A DNA stretch of 64,000 nt from UBA7488 sp964414185 (GTDB lineage: Bacteria > Pseudomonadota > Alphaproteobacteria > CAAHEQ01 > UBA3637): assembly GCA_964414185.1 (NCBI GenBank), contig CAYPVK010000004.1:1-64000 (forward strand). The letters run 5' to 3'. This document shows, in pieces, positions 26,501 through 34,592 of the stretch. Position numbers and translations under genes: made by a program. The notes under the pieces were generated by a model. The model was not told the origin of the DNA and ran no database searches. It saw only the letters and a list, made by a program, of their open reading frames with translations. Position 1 is the first letter of the stretch. The number at the start of each line of letters is the position of its first letter.

Positions 26501-29500
26501 GGGCAACAAAATCGGACGGTCCGCACCCGTTTTAAACAGCATGCATGACCGATTATCGTTTTTGGATGCAAATGCGAACAGCCGCTTTAAAACCGAGTAT
26601 GTCAAATCCAACCGTTTGGTCAATACCGTGAAAAAATTGGGTACAATGGCAGCAATAAGCGCAGCTTACGGTTTGGCTTTCAGCACCGGCGGCGCCGTTT
26701 TGGGCGCAGGTCTTATCGCCGGCATGACAACCATGCGTACCTTGGCAGGTTTCGCGCAACATAAAAAGCAAACGCGCCGTGAAGGGGGTAAAGCTAAAAA
26801 CTTCATGCAATATTTGTGGAGTGAAAAAGCCCACATTGCCGCTTCGACGGCTTCAATCGTTGCCGCAGCGGGCGGCTTGGCATGGCTCAGCTATTCCGTC
26901 GCCGGTTTAAATTTGGCCAATAATTTCAGGCTCAATTTAAATCGTGATAAAAAAGCGGGACAAAGTCGTACCATTAAAGACGGCATCATGGGCGGTGTTG
27001 AAACCGCTTTACCGATGGGCGTTTCTTTGGCGATGAATATTGCGATGGGCGGTATTTTCGCAGACCGCGGAGATTCAAATGCTTCATTCGCGGAAAATAT
27101 TTCAAATACGTTTTCCGATGCTTTCAGCGGCCTTAAAGATGTTTTCGGTTTGGGTGACGCCGCGGCCGGCATGACGCCGGATGCTCCGGTAGCGGATAAT
27201 GCTAACGTTGATGCGGTTGAAAACAACAACACAAACGAAGATTTGCCCCCTGTAAATGCCAAAACGGTTACGCCGCCGACAGCAACCGAAACGGTCACAA
27301 ATACCGTTGCAAACACGGCAGATACAGTCAATAATACGGCTCATGACAATACGGTCGGCATTGAAGTACCGCATCCGGATTTGGAAAATCAAACGCCGCC
27401 GCCCGATGCGACCTTTGTCCAATCTCCGGCTGATTTTGCCGCGGAAGCAGCGGCAAGAGAGGCTGCTCAAACGGTTGCAAACAGTACAGATGCGCCGACA
27501 ACGCTTCAAGATAACGTTGCGGCAACATCCGGCACTGCGACATCTCAAAACGAAGCAACCGGTTCGGCCACGGTTCAAAACGAAACAACCGGCACGGTCG
27601 CCGATACTTCCGCCGCAACCCCTGCAGATACGGCGGGTTCAACGGACGGTACTTCCGGCGCTGCAAGCGGTACAACCGATACGACTCCGCCGACGGGAAC
27701 CGAAAATATCCCGGAAGTTAAGGCCTTTAACCATACTTATGATCAAACGGCTCATCAACACGCCGATGCGCGCATTCACGGTCAAGGTCTTAATTATAAA
27801 TTGGATTACGATGAAGCCCAATTAAATACGGCATTGGATCAAATTCGCACAATCGGGGCAGATTATCCCCAAATGAACGGTGCGGCCGGCCAAAGCAATG
27901 CCGAAATTTTGATGTATAAATTAAATCAAATCGACCGCTTGGTAAGTCCCCATACGGATATTGTAACGCCCGACGGCCGTATTGAAGCGCAAGCTTTGTA
28001 CGGGCACAAAATGTCGGACGGCAGTTGGTACGGGCCTCATGATTTGCGTGCCGATTTGTTGGCGGGCAAAGAAGTTAATCCGCAAGTTGCGGCGGAAATT
28101 TTTGCTAAAATCGAACCGCATATTGATGCAACGGGGCATCATATCGGCGATATCCATAACTTTAAGGAAGCCGGCACGTGGTCTTATCGCCAAACAAGCT
28201 TCGGCGGATTCACGCAAGATGCAGTCAAACCTGTAGAATTTGATTTTAACGGCGTTTACGGACATTTGGACGAAAGCAGCATTCCGCCCGCAGCAGACGA
28301 GAATAGTCAAACCGTTCCCACTGCATCAAAGGAAAATGACATTCAAAATCCACCCGCCGAAGCCGTTAATGTTAACGAAGGGCAAAATACACCCGTCGAG
28401 CCGGTTGTCGGTGTAGAACAAACAGAGCCGCAAACTCCGGCCGAAGCCGTTAATGTCAACGAAGGGCAAAATACACCCGTCGAGCCGGTTGTCGGTGTAG
28501 AACAAACAGGGCCGCAAACTCCGGCCGAAAACATTCAAAACGCCGACACTTCGAAAGGAGCACCGTTTGTTCCGTACATTCCGTACGATAAACCCTATAT
28601 GTCCAAAATTCGCCGCACATTGAACGAAAGAATCGGCGCTTGGATGGGACCGATTAAACGGGCTTTGGGCATTAAAGAGAACACTAAACCCGAACAAGGC
28701 GAAAAAGGCACTTCTGCCCAAATTCCGCAAACCGACCATAATCATTTGCTTGCGGATACGGTTCATAACGGCGGCAATGTCGGTGTTCAAAATAATGCAC
28801 AAACGACCAATGTCGCAAGTGAAACGAATACCGTGACAGGAATGGCCGATAAAACGCCGGAAACGGCGGGTATCGCAACCGGCAAAATCCCTCAAGGCCC
28901 CGGGCCGAAACGCTTGGTTGTGCCGGAATCGGATTTGCCGAAAGATCCGTATTTCAACCTTTCACCCATCAGCGAAAACGTCGAACGCGATGTTAACGGC
29001 GCTTGGGTAGCGGATTTCAGAGAGGGCGCCCCGAAAATCAACCGTACGGTTGAAACGGCCAATGCCGATTACGTAACGGGTAAATTGCCCAATACGCCAT
29101 CAAAAGGCGAAATTGAACCGACCGTCATCCCGATGGATGCGGCTCAAAAGGTTGCGGATGCCAAACGGCTTGACAATCGGGAAGAATTACCCGAACCGCG
29201 CCAAGGTTTACCCGAACCTCAAGCAATACGTTTGGGTACCGAGCAAGTCAGCGACAAAGTCATCCCGATGCATACGCAAGAACAACGAGATGCATTCAAA
29301 CGTCAAATGTTTGACGGCAATGTTCCGAAACACATCCGTGCCGTTCTTGAACAACGTGCTCAAGACGCTCAAAAGTCTCAAATGTTGTTGGAAAACAAGG
29401 AAGAGCAAGCTAAATTGACACCGAAACAAGCGGAAGCGTTGTTGAATAAATACCGCGATGTAACGGCTGCCGTGGATAACATGAAGCAAACACCCGTTAC

Positions 29501-29648
29501 GCAAAACACGAATGCAGGCAACACGGATTTAAAAGTTCAATCGCGTCAAAAACAACCGCAAACACAAACCGGAAACGACGGTACGGCAAACAATGTGAAT
29601 GCACCCCTTTGGATACGTTTTATGACAAAAAAGAACAAACAACCTTAA
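23544..29648 (+). CDS. Giant repeat-containing protein (2034 residues), function unknown
   Basis: A single uninterrupted frame with strong promoter, Shine-Dalgarno and terminator, so very likely expressed. No signal peptide. Residues about 9-84 and 87-165 are two copies of a helical repeat (each with SLGLK/RLGLK, LVFN and QTMR). Residues about 192-263 and 332-404 are two copies of a second domain ending in RPLRDGE/RALREGE; a weaker third copy may lie near 495-575. Residues about 600-1030 are acidic and helical. Three hydrophobic stretches at about 1030-1062, 1096-1120 and 1149-1170 look membrane-inserting. About 1195-1390 is Thr/Ala/Asn-rich linker; 1393-1570 is a His-rich globular segment. 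Two near-identical 28-residue repeats lie at 1605-1660, and the C-terminus is charged and Gln-rich. Candidates are a large surface or host-interaction protein or a polymorphic structural protein; I cannot choose. Confidence 0.9.
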   Translation: MAIINGFDSDLLNKVANGYDMMDERLGLKEKEDVSDAILKEARIALQDLMPNGLVFNLNKSVEPRHSGHWQTMRDLIDAVNDIKQLAPGLVDAIAAAYDVSEKSLGLKAKENISEGVLEGANAALRNLMQNDLVFNPDKTVEPTRRHQTMRNLIVAINAIKEQNAVHNVNTQKEMAEEKTNTAADNNKPGPMELMGTLIGPLFHKYHFQLKDGQIVSENAPQEAMVSVYNRLRSFNLKMTADVNEKGFITALRPLRDGESPLEINNLEDVKTNAHPAEEVNVQTNGTATNATEASVQGKETGKDAVKETNGSKMSVQNLANLFEQTVTETIERIKGPIEQMENLLGKENMQHFRFENGYFVADDQDVMINAYNRLRSANLPITADTDKNGAVIGMRALREGEQPAVIERKVAKGEVQATVDPSINNEYKNFMNEGKTGGKDNSDKPDTQNQGNKTPVNETSGKYELSLAGADNTKPENANVIKEDSDKSISERMDRLATTEGLQRLTDTAKELNKLFNIEGNALIAKEGITPEDIDFANTSLDYFYPTSMIMDDAGKFVGFAPTAGYEPLAGIVYSTMRQVAKAQDFAEKMAEKKAVQDALIQVEPINYADYVNDYIYTDPSNSSDENEVLYNAIKFAALQAVKPAAERKKYSEIVKERGDESVYTTRDVIEREINSLSVNQRTAYADALNDVREAVLDTLPPKTLVEFQDNLNKQSADENLSVEEREELTSKLNSVQARMDEMINDVADGKVVFNDLQLAEHYEGLVSVIQARAADNPKAENASNVLETAIADYDERYNLDGLTEADAEFLMDRSIQADKALAEMGFAQVLGRKLKNAVSSEKLSTERKFTISDDNDKLLRGIVYTDENGNIVPQMDENGNVLEDSLIFQIEDMAIAYAYNQAVLGKEKITRESIQADVNDFIYSTAVNMITADMEANKTPMNGEEAEKRVQSISPENPYKVPLSAGMDQIVTQTQQMVGMIDRVGNKIGRSAPVLNSMHDRLSFLDANANSRFKTEYVKSNRLVNTVKKLGTMAAISAAYGLAFSTGGAVLGAGLIAGMTTMRTLAGFAQHKKQTRREGGKAKNFMQYLWSEKAHIAASTASIVAAAGGLAWLSYSVAGLNLANNFRLNLNRDKKAGQSRTIKDGIMGGVETALPMGVSLAMNIAMGGIFADRGDSNASFAENISNTFSDAFSGLKDVFGLGDAAAGMTPDAPVADNANVDAVENNNTNEDLPPVNAKTVTPPTATETVTNTVANTADTVNNTAHDNTVGIEVPHPDLENQTPPPDATFVQSPADFAAEAAAREAAQTVANSTDAPTTLQDNVAATSGTATSQNEATGSATVQNETTGTVADTSAATPADTAGSTDGTSGAASGTTDTTPPTGTENIPEVKAFNHTYDQTAHQHADARIHGQGLNYKLDYDEAQLNTALDQIRTIGADYPQMNGAAGQSNAEILMYKLNQIDRLVSPHTDIVTPDGRIEAQALYGHKMSDGSWYGPHDLRADLLAGKEVNPQVAAEIFAKIEPHIDATGHHIGDIHNFKEAGTWSYRQTSFGGFTQDAVKPVEFDFNGVYGHLDESSIPPAADENSQTVPTASKENDIQNPPAEAVNVNEGQNTPVEPVVGVEQTEPQTPAEAVNVNEGQNTPVEPVVGVEQTGPQTPAENIQNADTSKGAPFVPYIPYDKPYMSKIRRTLNERIGAWMGPIKRALGIKENTKPEQGEKGTSAQIPQTDHNHLLADTVHNGGNVGVQNNAQTTNVASETNTVTGMADKTPETAGIATGKIPQGPGPKRLVVPESDLPKDPYFNLSPISENVERDVNGAWVADFREGAPKINRTVETANADYVTGKLPNTPSKGEIEPTVIPMDAAQKVADAKRLDNREELPEPRQGLPEPQAIRLGTEQVSDKVIPMHTQEQRDAFKRQMFDGNVPKHIRAVLEQRAQDAQKSQMLLENKEEQAKLTPKQAEALLNKYRDVTAAVDNMKQTPVTQNTNAGNTDLKVQSRQKQPQTQTGNDGTANNVNAPLWIRFMTKKNKQP
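28356..28523 (+). repeat. Two tandem 84-bp repeats inside the giant gene
   Basis: Units 28356-28439 and 28440-28523 encode 28 residues each, differing at one residue (Glu to Gly before PQTP). Near identity at the DNA level indicates a recent duplication and makes copy-number variation likely among strains. Confidence 0.9.
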
Positions 29649-29664
29649 ACGGAATGTGTGACTG

Positions 29665-29702
29665 ATAAGAAGCCTCGGATAATACCGAGGCTTCTTATTT
29701 TT
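29665..29702 (+). terminator. Intrinsic terminator after the giant gene
   Basis: ATAAGAAGCCTCGG and its complement form a 14-bp perfect stem with a 6-nt loop, followed by TTT..TTT. It lies 17 bp past the stop codon. The remaining 220 bp to the next gene show nothing I recognise. Confidence 0.9.
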
Positions 29703-29920
29703 GAGAAATGCAAATTTCATCTTTACTTGGCAAATAAGATATGCAAAAATAACGGTAGCTTTATTTGTCCGCGAACGGGGCATATATGCCGAAACCGCGT
29801 ATTAAAAAAACAAGTTTTCGTTTATTCGCATGCTTTAAGTTTTAAAAATCGTTCAAAATACATAAACTTTGCATGAGAATATGACAAAATCATGCAAATT
29901 TACACAAAGGGAAAAATTAA

Positions 29921-30712
29921 ATGAAAATCATGTCTTGGAATGTTGCTTCGATTCGCGCACGGATGGGCGCCCTGGCTAAAGTTTTATCAACGTGGAATCC
30001 CGATATTGTCATGTTGCAGGAAATCAAAGCAACCGACGAACAATTCCCTTTTCCAGACATAAAAACGCTTGGGTATAATGCCTATATTGCGGGTCAAAAA
30101 GCATATAACGGCGTGGCGTTGTTATCCAAAGAACCGTTGGACAACATTATAACCGCCCTACCCGGTTTTGAAGAAAACGGCGATATGCAAGCCCGTTTTA
30201 TTGAAGGTCAATCGGCGGCAGGCGTTCGTTTGATTTGCGTTTATGTGCCCAACGGCAATCCGCCGATGAAAGACCCCACCGATACATCCAGATTAGCTTA
30301 TAAGCTGAAATGGATGGCGGCGTTAACGGCGCATGTCCAAGGATTGTTGAAAAACGGCATACCGGTTGTTTTAGGCGGGGATTTTAACGTCATTGAACGC
30401 GACGGCGATGTGTATAATCCCGAAGCTTATCGCGATAACGCGTTGATGGTTCCCGCCGTCCGAGCAAAGTTTGCCGATTTAAACAAATTGGCATTGCATA
30501 ACGCTGTCCGTTCTTTGCATCCCGAAGACGGGCTGTATTCGTTTTGGGATTTTCAAATGGGTGCATGGCGACGCAACCATGGCATGTTGTTGGACCATTT
30601 GTTGGTATCGGATGGTTTAAAAGCGCGCATCGTTAATGCCGGCATTTTAAAAGAAGTGCGCGGATGGGAAAAAACATCCGACCACGTGCCGATTTGGTGT
30701 GAAATAAAGTAA
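29921..30712 (+). CDS. xth: Exodeoxyribonuclease III family AP endonuclease
   Basis: Base-excision repair enzyme that cleaves at abasic sites and removes 3' blocks. It has 263 residues of the endonuclease/exonuclease/phosphatase fold. Visible catalytic elements: SWNVASIRAR (Asn), LQEIKA (metal-binding Glu), GGDFNV (Asp/Asn), and the C-terminal TSDHVPIW (catalytic His). The YSFWDFQMGAWRRNHG stretch is typical of the ExoIII branch. A monocistronic gene. Confidence 0.95.
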   Translation: MKIMSWNVASIRARMGALAKVLSTWNPDIVMLQEIKATDEQFPFPDIKTLGYNAYIAGQKAYNGVALLSKEPLDNIITALPGFEENGDMQARFIEGQSAAGVRLICVYVPNGNPPMKDPTDTSRLAYKLKWMAALTAHVQGLLKNGIPVVLGGDFNVIERDGDVYNPEAYRDNALMVPAVRAKFADLNKLALHNAVRSLHPEDGLYSFWDFQMGAWRRNHGMLLDHLLVSDGLKARIVNAGILKEVRGWEKTSDHVPIWCEIK

Positions 30713-30717
30713 TATTT

Positions 30718-31914
30718 TTATTCTTTTCGTCCTGTCATAAAATTTTTAAGCGGCACCAAGGCAAATGAAAACAAAATCATAAAGATAACCATATTTGTCT
30801 GCAATGAATTTTGGTCTAAAATAAATTTTGACAGAATCAGGCATATCGCACTTAAAAAACGTCCCCACATGGAATTAATCGATGCAAATGTAGCACGTTC
30901 GGATGAAGAAGATTTTTCATGAATATGGGAAATGGCACTGATTAAAAAAGCGACTTGAAACCCGATCATCAAACAAATAAAAATCAACAGCGGCATGCTG
31001 ACATATACATTTGTCGTACGGGTTAAAGCAACGGATGCGACAAACGACGCCATAAAACCGCCATAGGATAAATAACCTAAATTTTTTAAATTCAACAAAC
31101 CGGCCAATTTATGGGCGAAATATGACCCCGACGCGCGGGCCGAATGATTAATAAAAAACACGACACCGAACAAGAACACGGGGACAGAAGCCGCTTTCAT
31201 TAACGGTTGCATGCTCCACATAAAAATTTGATAAGCGGCGGTTAAAAAGCCCGAAAAAATCATTAAATTTTTCAAGTGGCGTTGATTGAACGATTTTTGA
31301 ATGATGGCCGTCAAATCCCGACATCTTTGCCCGAGCGTATGGATTTGTTTTTGTGTTTTCGGCAATTCGGGCAGGAAAAACAAAAGCAATGTCGACACGG
31401 CTATATAAATCATCGTAATCAAAATAACCGTTTTTGCCCCATATAAATCGAACACATAGGCACCCGCCAACGAAGAAATTGAAGTACCCAATGACACATA
31501 AAAATAAAGCCGTCCATAGCGTTTAAGCATTTTAACGGTCTTCCCGTTGATTTTAAGAAGTTCGTAAATATAAGAATCCGCCGTGCCGACAAAAGTCGAA
31601 ATCACAACGGCGTAAAGGGCTTCCCCTAAAAAGATAATCCAATAGCTTGGGCAACAATACAAAAGGGCAAATCTTAAAAACAACAAAGCACCTGAAAAAA
31701 TAAGGACTTTTTTCTTGGAACAAATATCGGCCATATACCCCGACGGCACATCCAGCAATAAACACAAAAGGGCACTTAAACCTTGCAGCAAAAAGAAATC
31801 CCCCACCGTAATGCCGTATTGTTGATAAAATAAAAACAAAACGGGCAATAAGAATAAATGGCTGCGTAAAAATACGGAAAGATTTAATAATTTCAAAGAA
31901 CCGGATAAGGACAT
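30718..31914 (-). CDS. MFS transporter
   Basis: 398 residues with about twelve hydrophobic helices. The MFS motif A region between TM2 and TM3 reads DVPSGYMADICSKKKVL, matching DxPxGxxAD...RR(K). Substrate is unknown; the general look is a drug or metabolite exporter. It is convergent with xth (5 bp between stops) and divergent from dps. Confidence 0.85.
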   Translation of the reverse strand: MSLSGSLKLLNLSVFLRSHLFLLPVLFLFYQQYGITVGDFFLLQGLSALLCLLLDVPSGYMADICSKKKVLIFSGALLFLRFALLYCCPSYWIIFLGEALYAVVISTFVGTADSYIYELLKINGKTVKMLKRYGRLYFYVSLGTSISSLAGAYVFDLYGAKTVILITMIYIAVSTLLLFFLPELPKTQKQIHTLGQRCRDLTAIIQKSFNQRHLKNLMIFSGFLTAAYQIFMWSMQPLMKAASVPVFLFGVVFFINHSARASGSYFAHKLAGLLNLKNLGYLSYGGFMASFVASVALTRTTNVYVSMPLLIFICLMIGFQVAFLISAISHIHEKSSSSERATFASINSMWGRFLSAICLILSKFILDQNSLQTNMVIFMILFSFALVPLKNFMTGRKE

Positions 31915-31986
31915 ATTTCAAACCTTTACTAATAATAATTGAAATATAACCTAAATAAAACAAAATGTCCAATCAAAAAGAATAAC

Positions 31987-32014
31987 TTGCTTTTATTTCG
32001 CACGTACCTATATG
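31987..32014 (+). promoter_or_regulatory. Possible dps promoter
   Basis: -35 TTGCTT (31987-31992), 16-bp spacer, -10 TATATG (32009-32014), 33 bp before the dps start. No clear OxyR or Fur site was recognised. Confidence 0.35.
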
Positions 32015-32047
32015 AAGCAAAGAAAACATATGAAAAAGGGGGAAATA

Positions 32048-32602
32048 ATGGAAAAAAATATTCAAAAAACAAATTCGGGCGAAAAAACGGGCATGGATAT
32101 TCCCGTCAGGATTAAAACGCAAGAAAACAATACGTTGCATTATACGCGCAATGATACGAACGAAAAAGTCAAAAAAGAAACAATTAAAACGCTTAACCAT
32201 TTATTGGCCGAGTTTTTGGATTTGGCTTTGGCAACCAAGCAAGCGCATTGGAATATGCGCGGGCCGAACTTTATCGGTGTTCATGAAATGTTGGACCCGT
32301 TTAACGATAAATTGCTTGATTATTCCGATATGATTGCCGAACGTATCGTGCAATTAGGCGGCGTGGCCTATGGCACCAGCCAAATTATTCCGGGGGAAAC
32401 GAATTTGGAACCGTATCCGACAAATATCGTCAGCGTAATGGACCATTTGAACGAATTGGCCAACCGTTATGCCGCATTGTCCAACAGCGTGCGTAAAGCC
32501 ATTGATGAAGAATTGGCCGATGAAAGTTCAATCAATATTTTGGAAGATGCATCGGATGATTTGGATAAATACTTGTGGTTTATCGAAGCGCATTTCGGAT
32601 AA
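32048..32602 (+). CDS. dps: Dps-family DNA-protecting ferritin-like protein
   Basis: Starvation/oxidative-stress protein that forms a dodecamer, oxidises Fe2+ with H2O2 and may coat DNA. The start was set at 32048 because AAGGGGGA is properly placed; two upstream ATGs lack one. The product is 184 residues. The ferroxidase region KQAHWNMRGPNFIGVHEMLD with the following LLDYSDMIAERIVQLGG is diagnostic. The N-terminal 45 residues are charged, like the DNA-binding tails of other Dps proteins. Confidence 0.93.
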   Translation: MEKNIQKTNSGEKTGMDIPVRIKTQENNTLHYTRNDTNEKVKKETIKTLNHLLAEFLDLALATKQAHWNMRGPNFIGVHEMLDPFNDKLLDYSDMIAERIVQLGGVAYGTSQIIPGETNLEPYPTNIVSVMDHLNELANRYAALSNSVRKAIDEELADESSINILEDASDDLDKYLWFIEAHFG

Positions 32603-32606
32603 AAAT

Positions 32607-32647
32607 TAAAAAATGTCTCCTTTAATACGAAGGGGACATTTGTTTTA
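32607..32647. terminator. Bidirectional terminator between dps and the hydrolase
   Basis: AAATGTCTCC (32611-32620) and GGGGACATTT (32632-32641) form a 10-bp stem with one G-U. T-runs on one side and A-runs on the other suit both convergent genes. Confidence 0.7.
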
Positions 32648-32651
32648 AAAA

Positions 32652-33404
32652 TTATTTTTCAAGATGCATTTCAAACCATGCATATGTGTTTTCGCATAAG
32701 GCATGGCGCGCGTCGGGCTCCGAAAAATTATGGTCGGTTTCATACGCTTTAATTTCATGATACGGGATATAATCGCCGTATTTGCTGTTGCGTTTAAAAT
32801 TAAAATTCGTCAAATTAATTTGAACGGGACACGCAATTTTTTTAGCCGCCGCACCGACCGTTTCTTCCGTCAACGCCAACCCTTCTTGAACAATCGCCTG
32901 CCCCACTTTGTGATATTGTCCGTCATTCCAATCTAAATACAGCACGTCATCTTTTTTTACCAAAGCACTTGAACGAAACGCATTGGGCAAAAATGTGGCA
33001 TCCCACAGGCTCATGGCCGAGGCCGGCAATGCCGATAAAGCAATCGTTAAGCCCCCATAGCTGTGCCCGACCAAAAAAATGTTCTCATATTTATCTTTAA
33101 AATGGGCAAAAACGTCTTGCACGTCTGCAATATGGCGTTTTAATGTGACACCGTCATACAAAGCACGCGGGCGGCAATGGTCTTTAATTTCATCCGAATA
33201 CAGGTTGATTAAAAAGCAATCATACCCTTTGTCAAAGAAAAATTCTTGCCCGCGTTTGCAAATGCCTTGCATATAATTTGCCGTCAGCCCGTGAACGAAA
33301 ATAACCAACTTTTTGCCGTTATTCGGATAAAAAGTTCCGTGAACGGTCATACCGTCGCGCGCTTTGATTTTTAAATTTTCGGATATTTTTTTAAATTGGT
33401 GCAT
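32652..33404 (-). CDS. Alpha/beta hydrolase
   Basis: 250 residues of the serine-hydrolase fold. The oxyanion strand VIFVHGLTANY, nucleophile elbow GHSYGG and a C-terminal ETDHNF (candidate catalytic His) are visible. It resembles lipase/acyl-peptidase-like hydrolases; substrate is unknown. Its start overlaps the stop of the preceding acyltransferase gene by 14 bp, so they were probably co-expressed. Confidence 0.88.
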   Translation of the reverse strand: MHQFKKISENLKIKARDGMTVHGTFYPNNGKKLVIFVHGLTANYMQGICKRGQEFFFDKGYDCFLINLYSDEIKDHCRPRALYDGVTLKRHIADVQDVFAHFKDKYENIFLVGHSYGGLTIALSALPASAMSLWDATFLPNAFRSSALVKKDDVLYLDWNDGQYHKVGQAIVQEGLALTEETVGAAAKKIACPVQINLTNFNFKRNSKYGDYIPYHEIKAYETDHNFSEPDARHALCENTYAWFEMHLEK

Positions 33405-34433
33405 TATTGTTCCCTCTGTATTTTAAAATACCGTTCAAACATTTAACAGATATAATCCTAAAACCTTTATCAAGCAAGTAAAAACAAATTCCGACAGAAA
33501 TACAAACAATCGTGTTAGCACAGCATGTTATCGCCGTGCCGTTAAATTCAAAATTGAAAAATGTATAGTAACATGTTTGTACAAGAAAAATATGATAAGA
33601 GGATTTCCCTATCAGTTGCGGCAACCGATAAATTTTTAATTTCGCATTTAACTTCAATGTCGCCCATACAATCGGCGCAACATATAACACAACGGGCATC
33701 GAAGATGTTTTCCAATCATAGAACAGCGGGATTTTAAAAGATGTATAATTCATTATCCAAATAAAAATGATACCGCAGACGAACATTTTTCTTATTGTTT
33801 TTGATTCAACATGACATTGCGCCAACCATATACCCGCCGTTACAAAACAAATATAGCAAAAAAACATCAAGCGGTAAAAACCTGCGGGCATATCGGATTT
33901 AACGGCGGCATATTCCAAAATTAACTGAATGACCGATAACAATATCCAACCCTTCCATGCATCGGATTTAAAGTTTTTCATCGTCATTAATATAAAGGGG
34001 AATATAATCAAAAATTGCATTAAAACAGGCACATAGTAATTGCCCGGGCCGTAAACGCCGCCCGTCATAAAAAGAAAAACGGCATTGTGAATAATTTTAA
34101 ATCCCGCAAAATATTTTAAAATCAAAATTTCAACCCCGAAAAAAACAATGTAAGGGATAAAAAATCTTAAAAATTTCGGGATAAAAAAGGCCCGCGAAAA
34201 ATAATCCGATACCGTGCGAATATGGTTCTTTTGAACAGAAAGCGAAAATACGTATCCCGAAATAATCATAAAAATGGGCACGGCCGTATCCAACCAATAC
34301 GGTGAAAAATACACATCTTTGACGTGTTTAAACGTAGCCGAATGAGAAATCATTACAAATATAACGCAAACGGCTTTAAGAGATAATCTAAAGCAATAAT
34401 ATTTTTAAAAAGCATGTTCAAAGACGGAACCAT
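33391..34433 (-). pseudogene. Membrane acyltransferase (acyltransferase-3 family), apparently frameshifted near its start
   Basis: The open frame 33391-34353 (320 residues) has about nine hydrophobic helices and the family's VPIFMIISGYVF motif but lacks the usual N-terminal helix. That helix is present upstream in another frame: an ATG at 34415 (or 34433) begins MLFKNIIALDYL, and the main frame then continues upstream of its ATG as KAVCVIFVMISHS. Deleting two bases from the TATCTCTTAAA stretch (around 34377-34385) would join them into the canonical N-terminus including the conserved His. So this is either a recent pseudogene or a sequencing error; translation from the internal ATG at 34353 would give a truncated protein still holding the His in SHS. 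A strong promoter (34454-34483) remains. Confidence 0.65.
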
Positions 34434-34453
34434 TTTTTATTATCAATATTTGA

Positions 34454-34483
34454 ATTGTAAATGTATAACGATTGTCTTGTCAA
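34454..34483 (-). promoter_or_regulatory. Promoter of the acyltransferase-hydrolase pair
   Basis: On the minus strand, -35 TTGACA (34483-34478), 18-bp spacer, -10 TACAAT (34459-34454). It lies about 20 bp before the upstream ATG of the frameshifted acyltransferase, supporting that as the original start. Confidence 0.7.
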
Positions 34484-34531
34484 ATATTTTTTCTTTATTT
34501 CCAATCTTTCCGCATTTTAAAAATATATGTG

Positions 34532-34559
34532 TTGACAGTTTTTTTGAGTATGTTAAAAT
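34532..34559 (+). promoter_or_regulatory. Promoter of kbl
   Basis: -35 TTGACA (34532-34537), 16-bp spacer, -10 TAAAAT (34554-34559), 33 bp before the start codon, which has AAGGAG. Divergent from the acyltransferase promoter. Confidence 0.65.
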
Positions 34560-34592
34560 GCGGCAAAATCATTTGATAGAAAGGAGAAGCTC

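Noticed and set aside
27102..27825. Long antisense and shifted frames (27102-27578 minus, 27256-27825 plus) inside the giant gene
   Set aside because: They are Arg/Cys-rich shadows of the Thr/Ala-rich linker, caused by its biased codon usage.
28356..28523. Possible CRISPR-like repeat
   Set aside because: Only two adjacent units without spacers, in frame within a gene.
28326..28895. 189-residue minus-strand frame opposite the tandem repeats
   Set aside because: Opposite strand of the giant gene; its own repeats only mirror the coding repeats.
34377..34385. Phase-variable repeat causing the acyltransferase frameshift
   Set aside because: Only two CT units are present, too few for ordinary slipped-strand phase variation.
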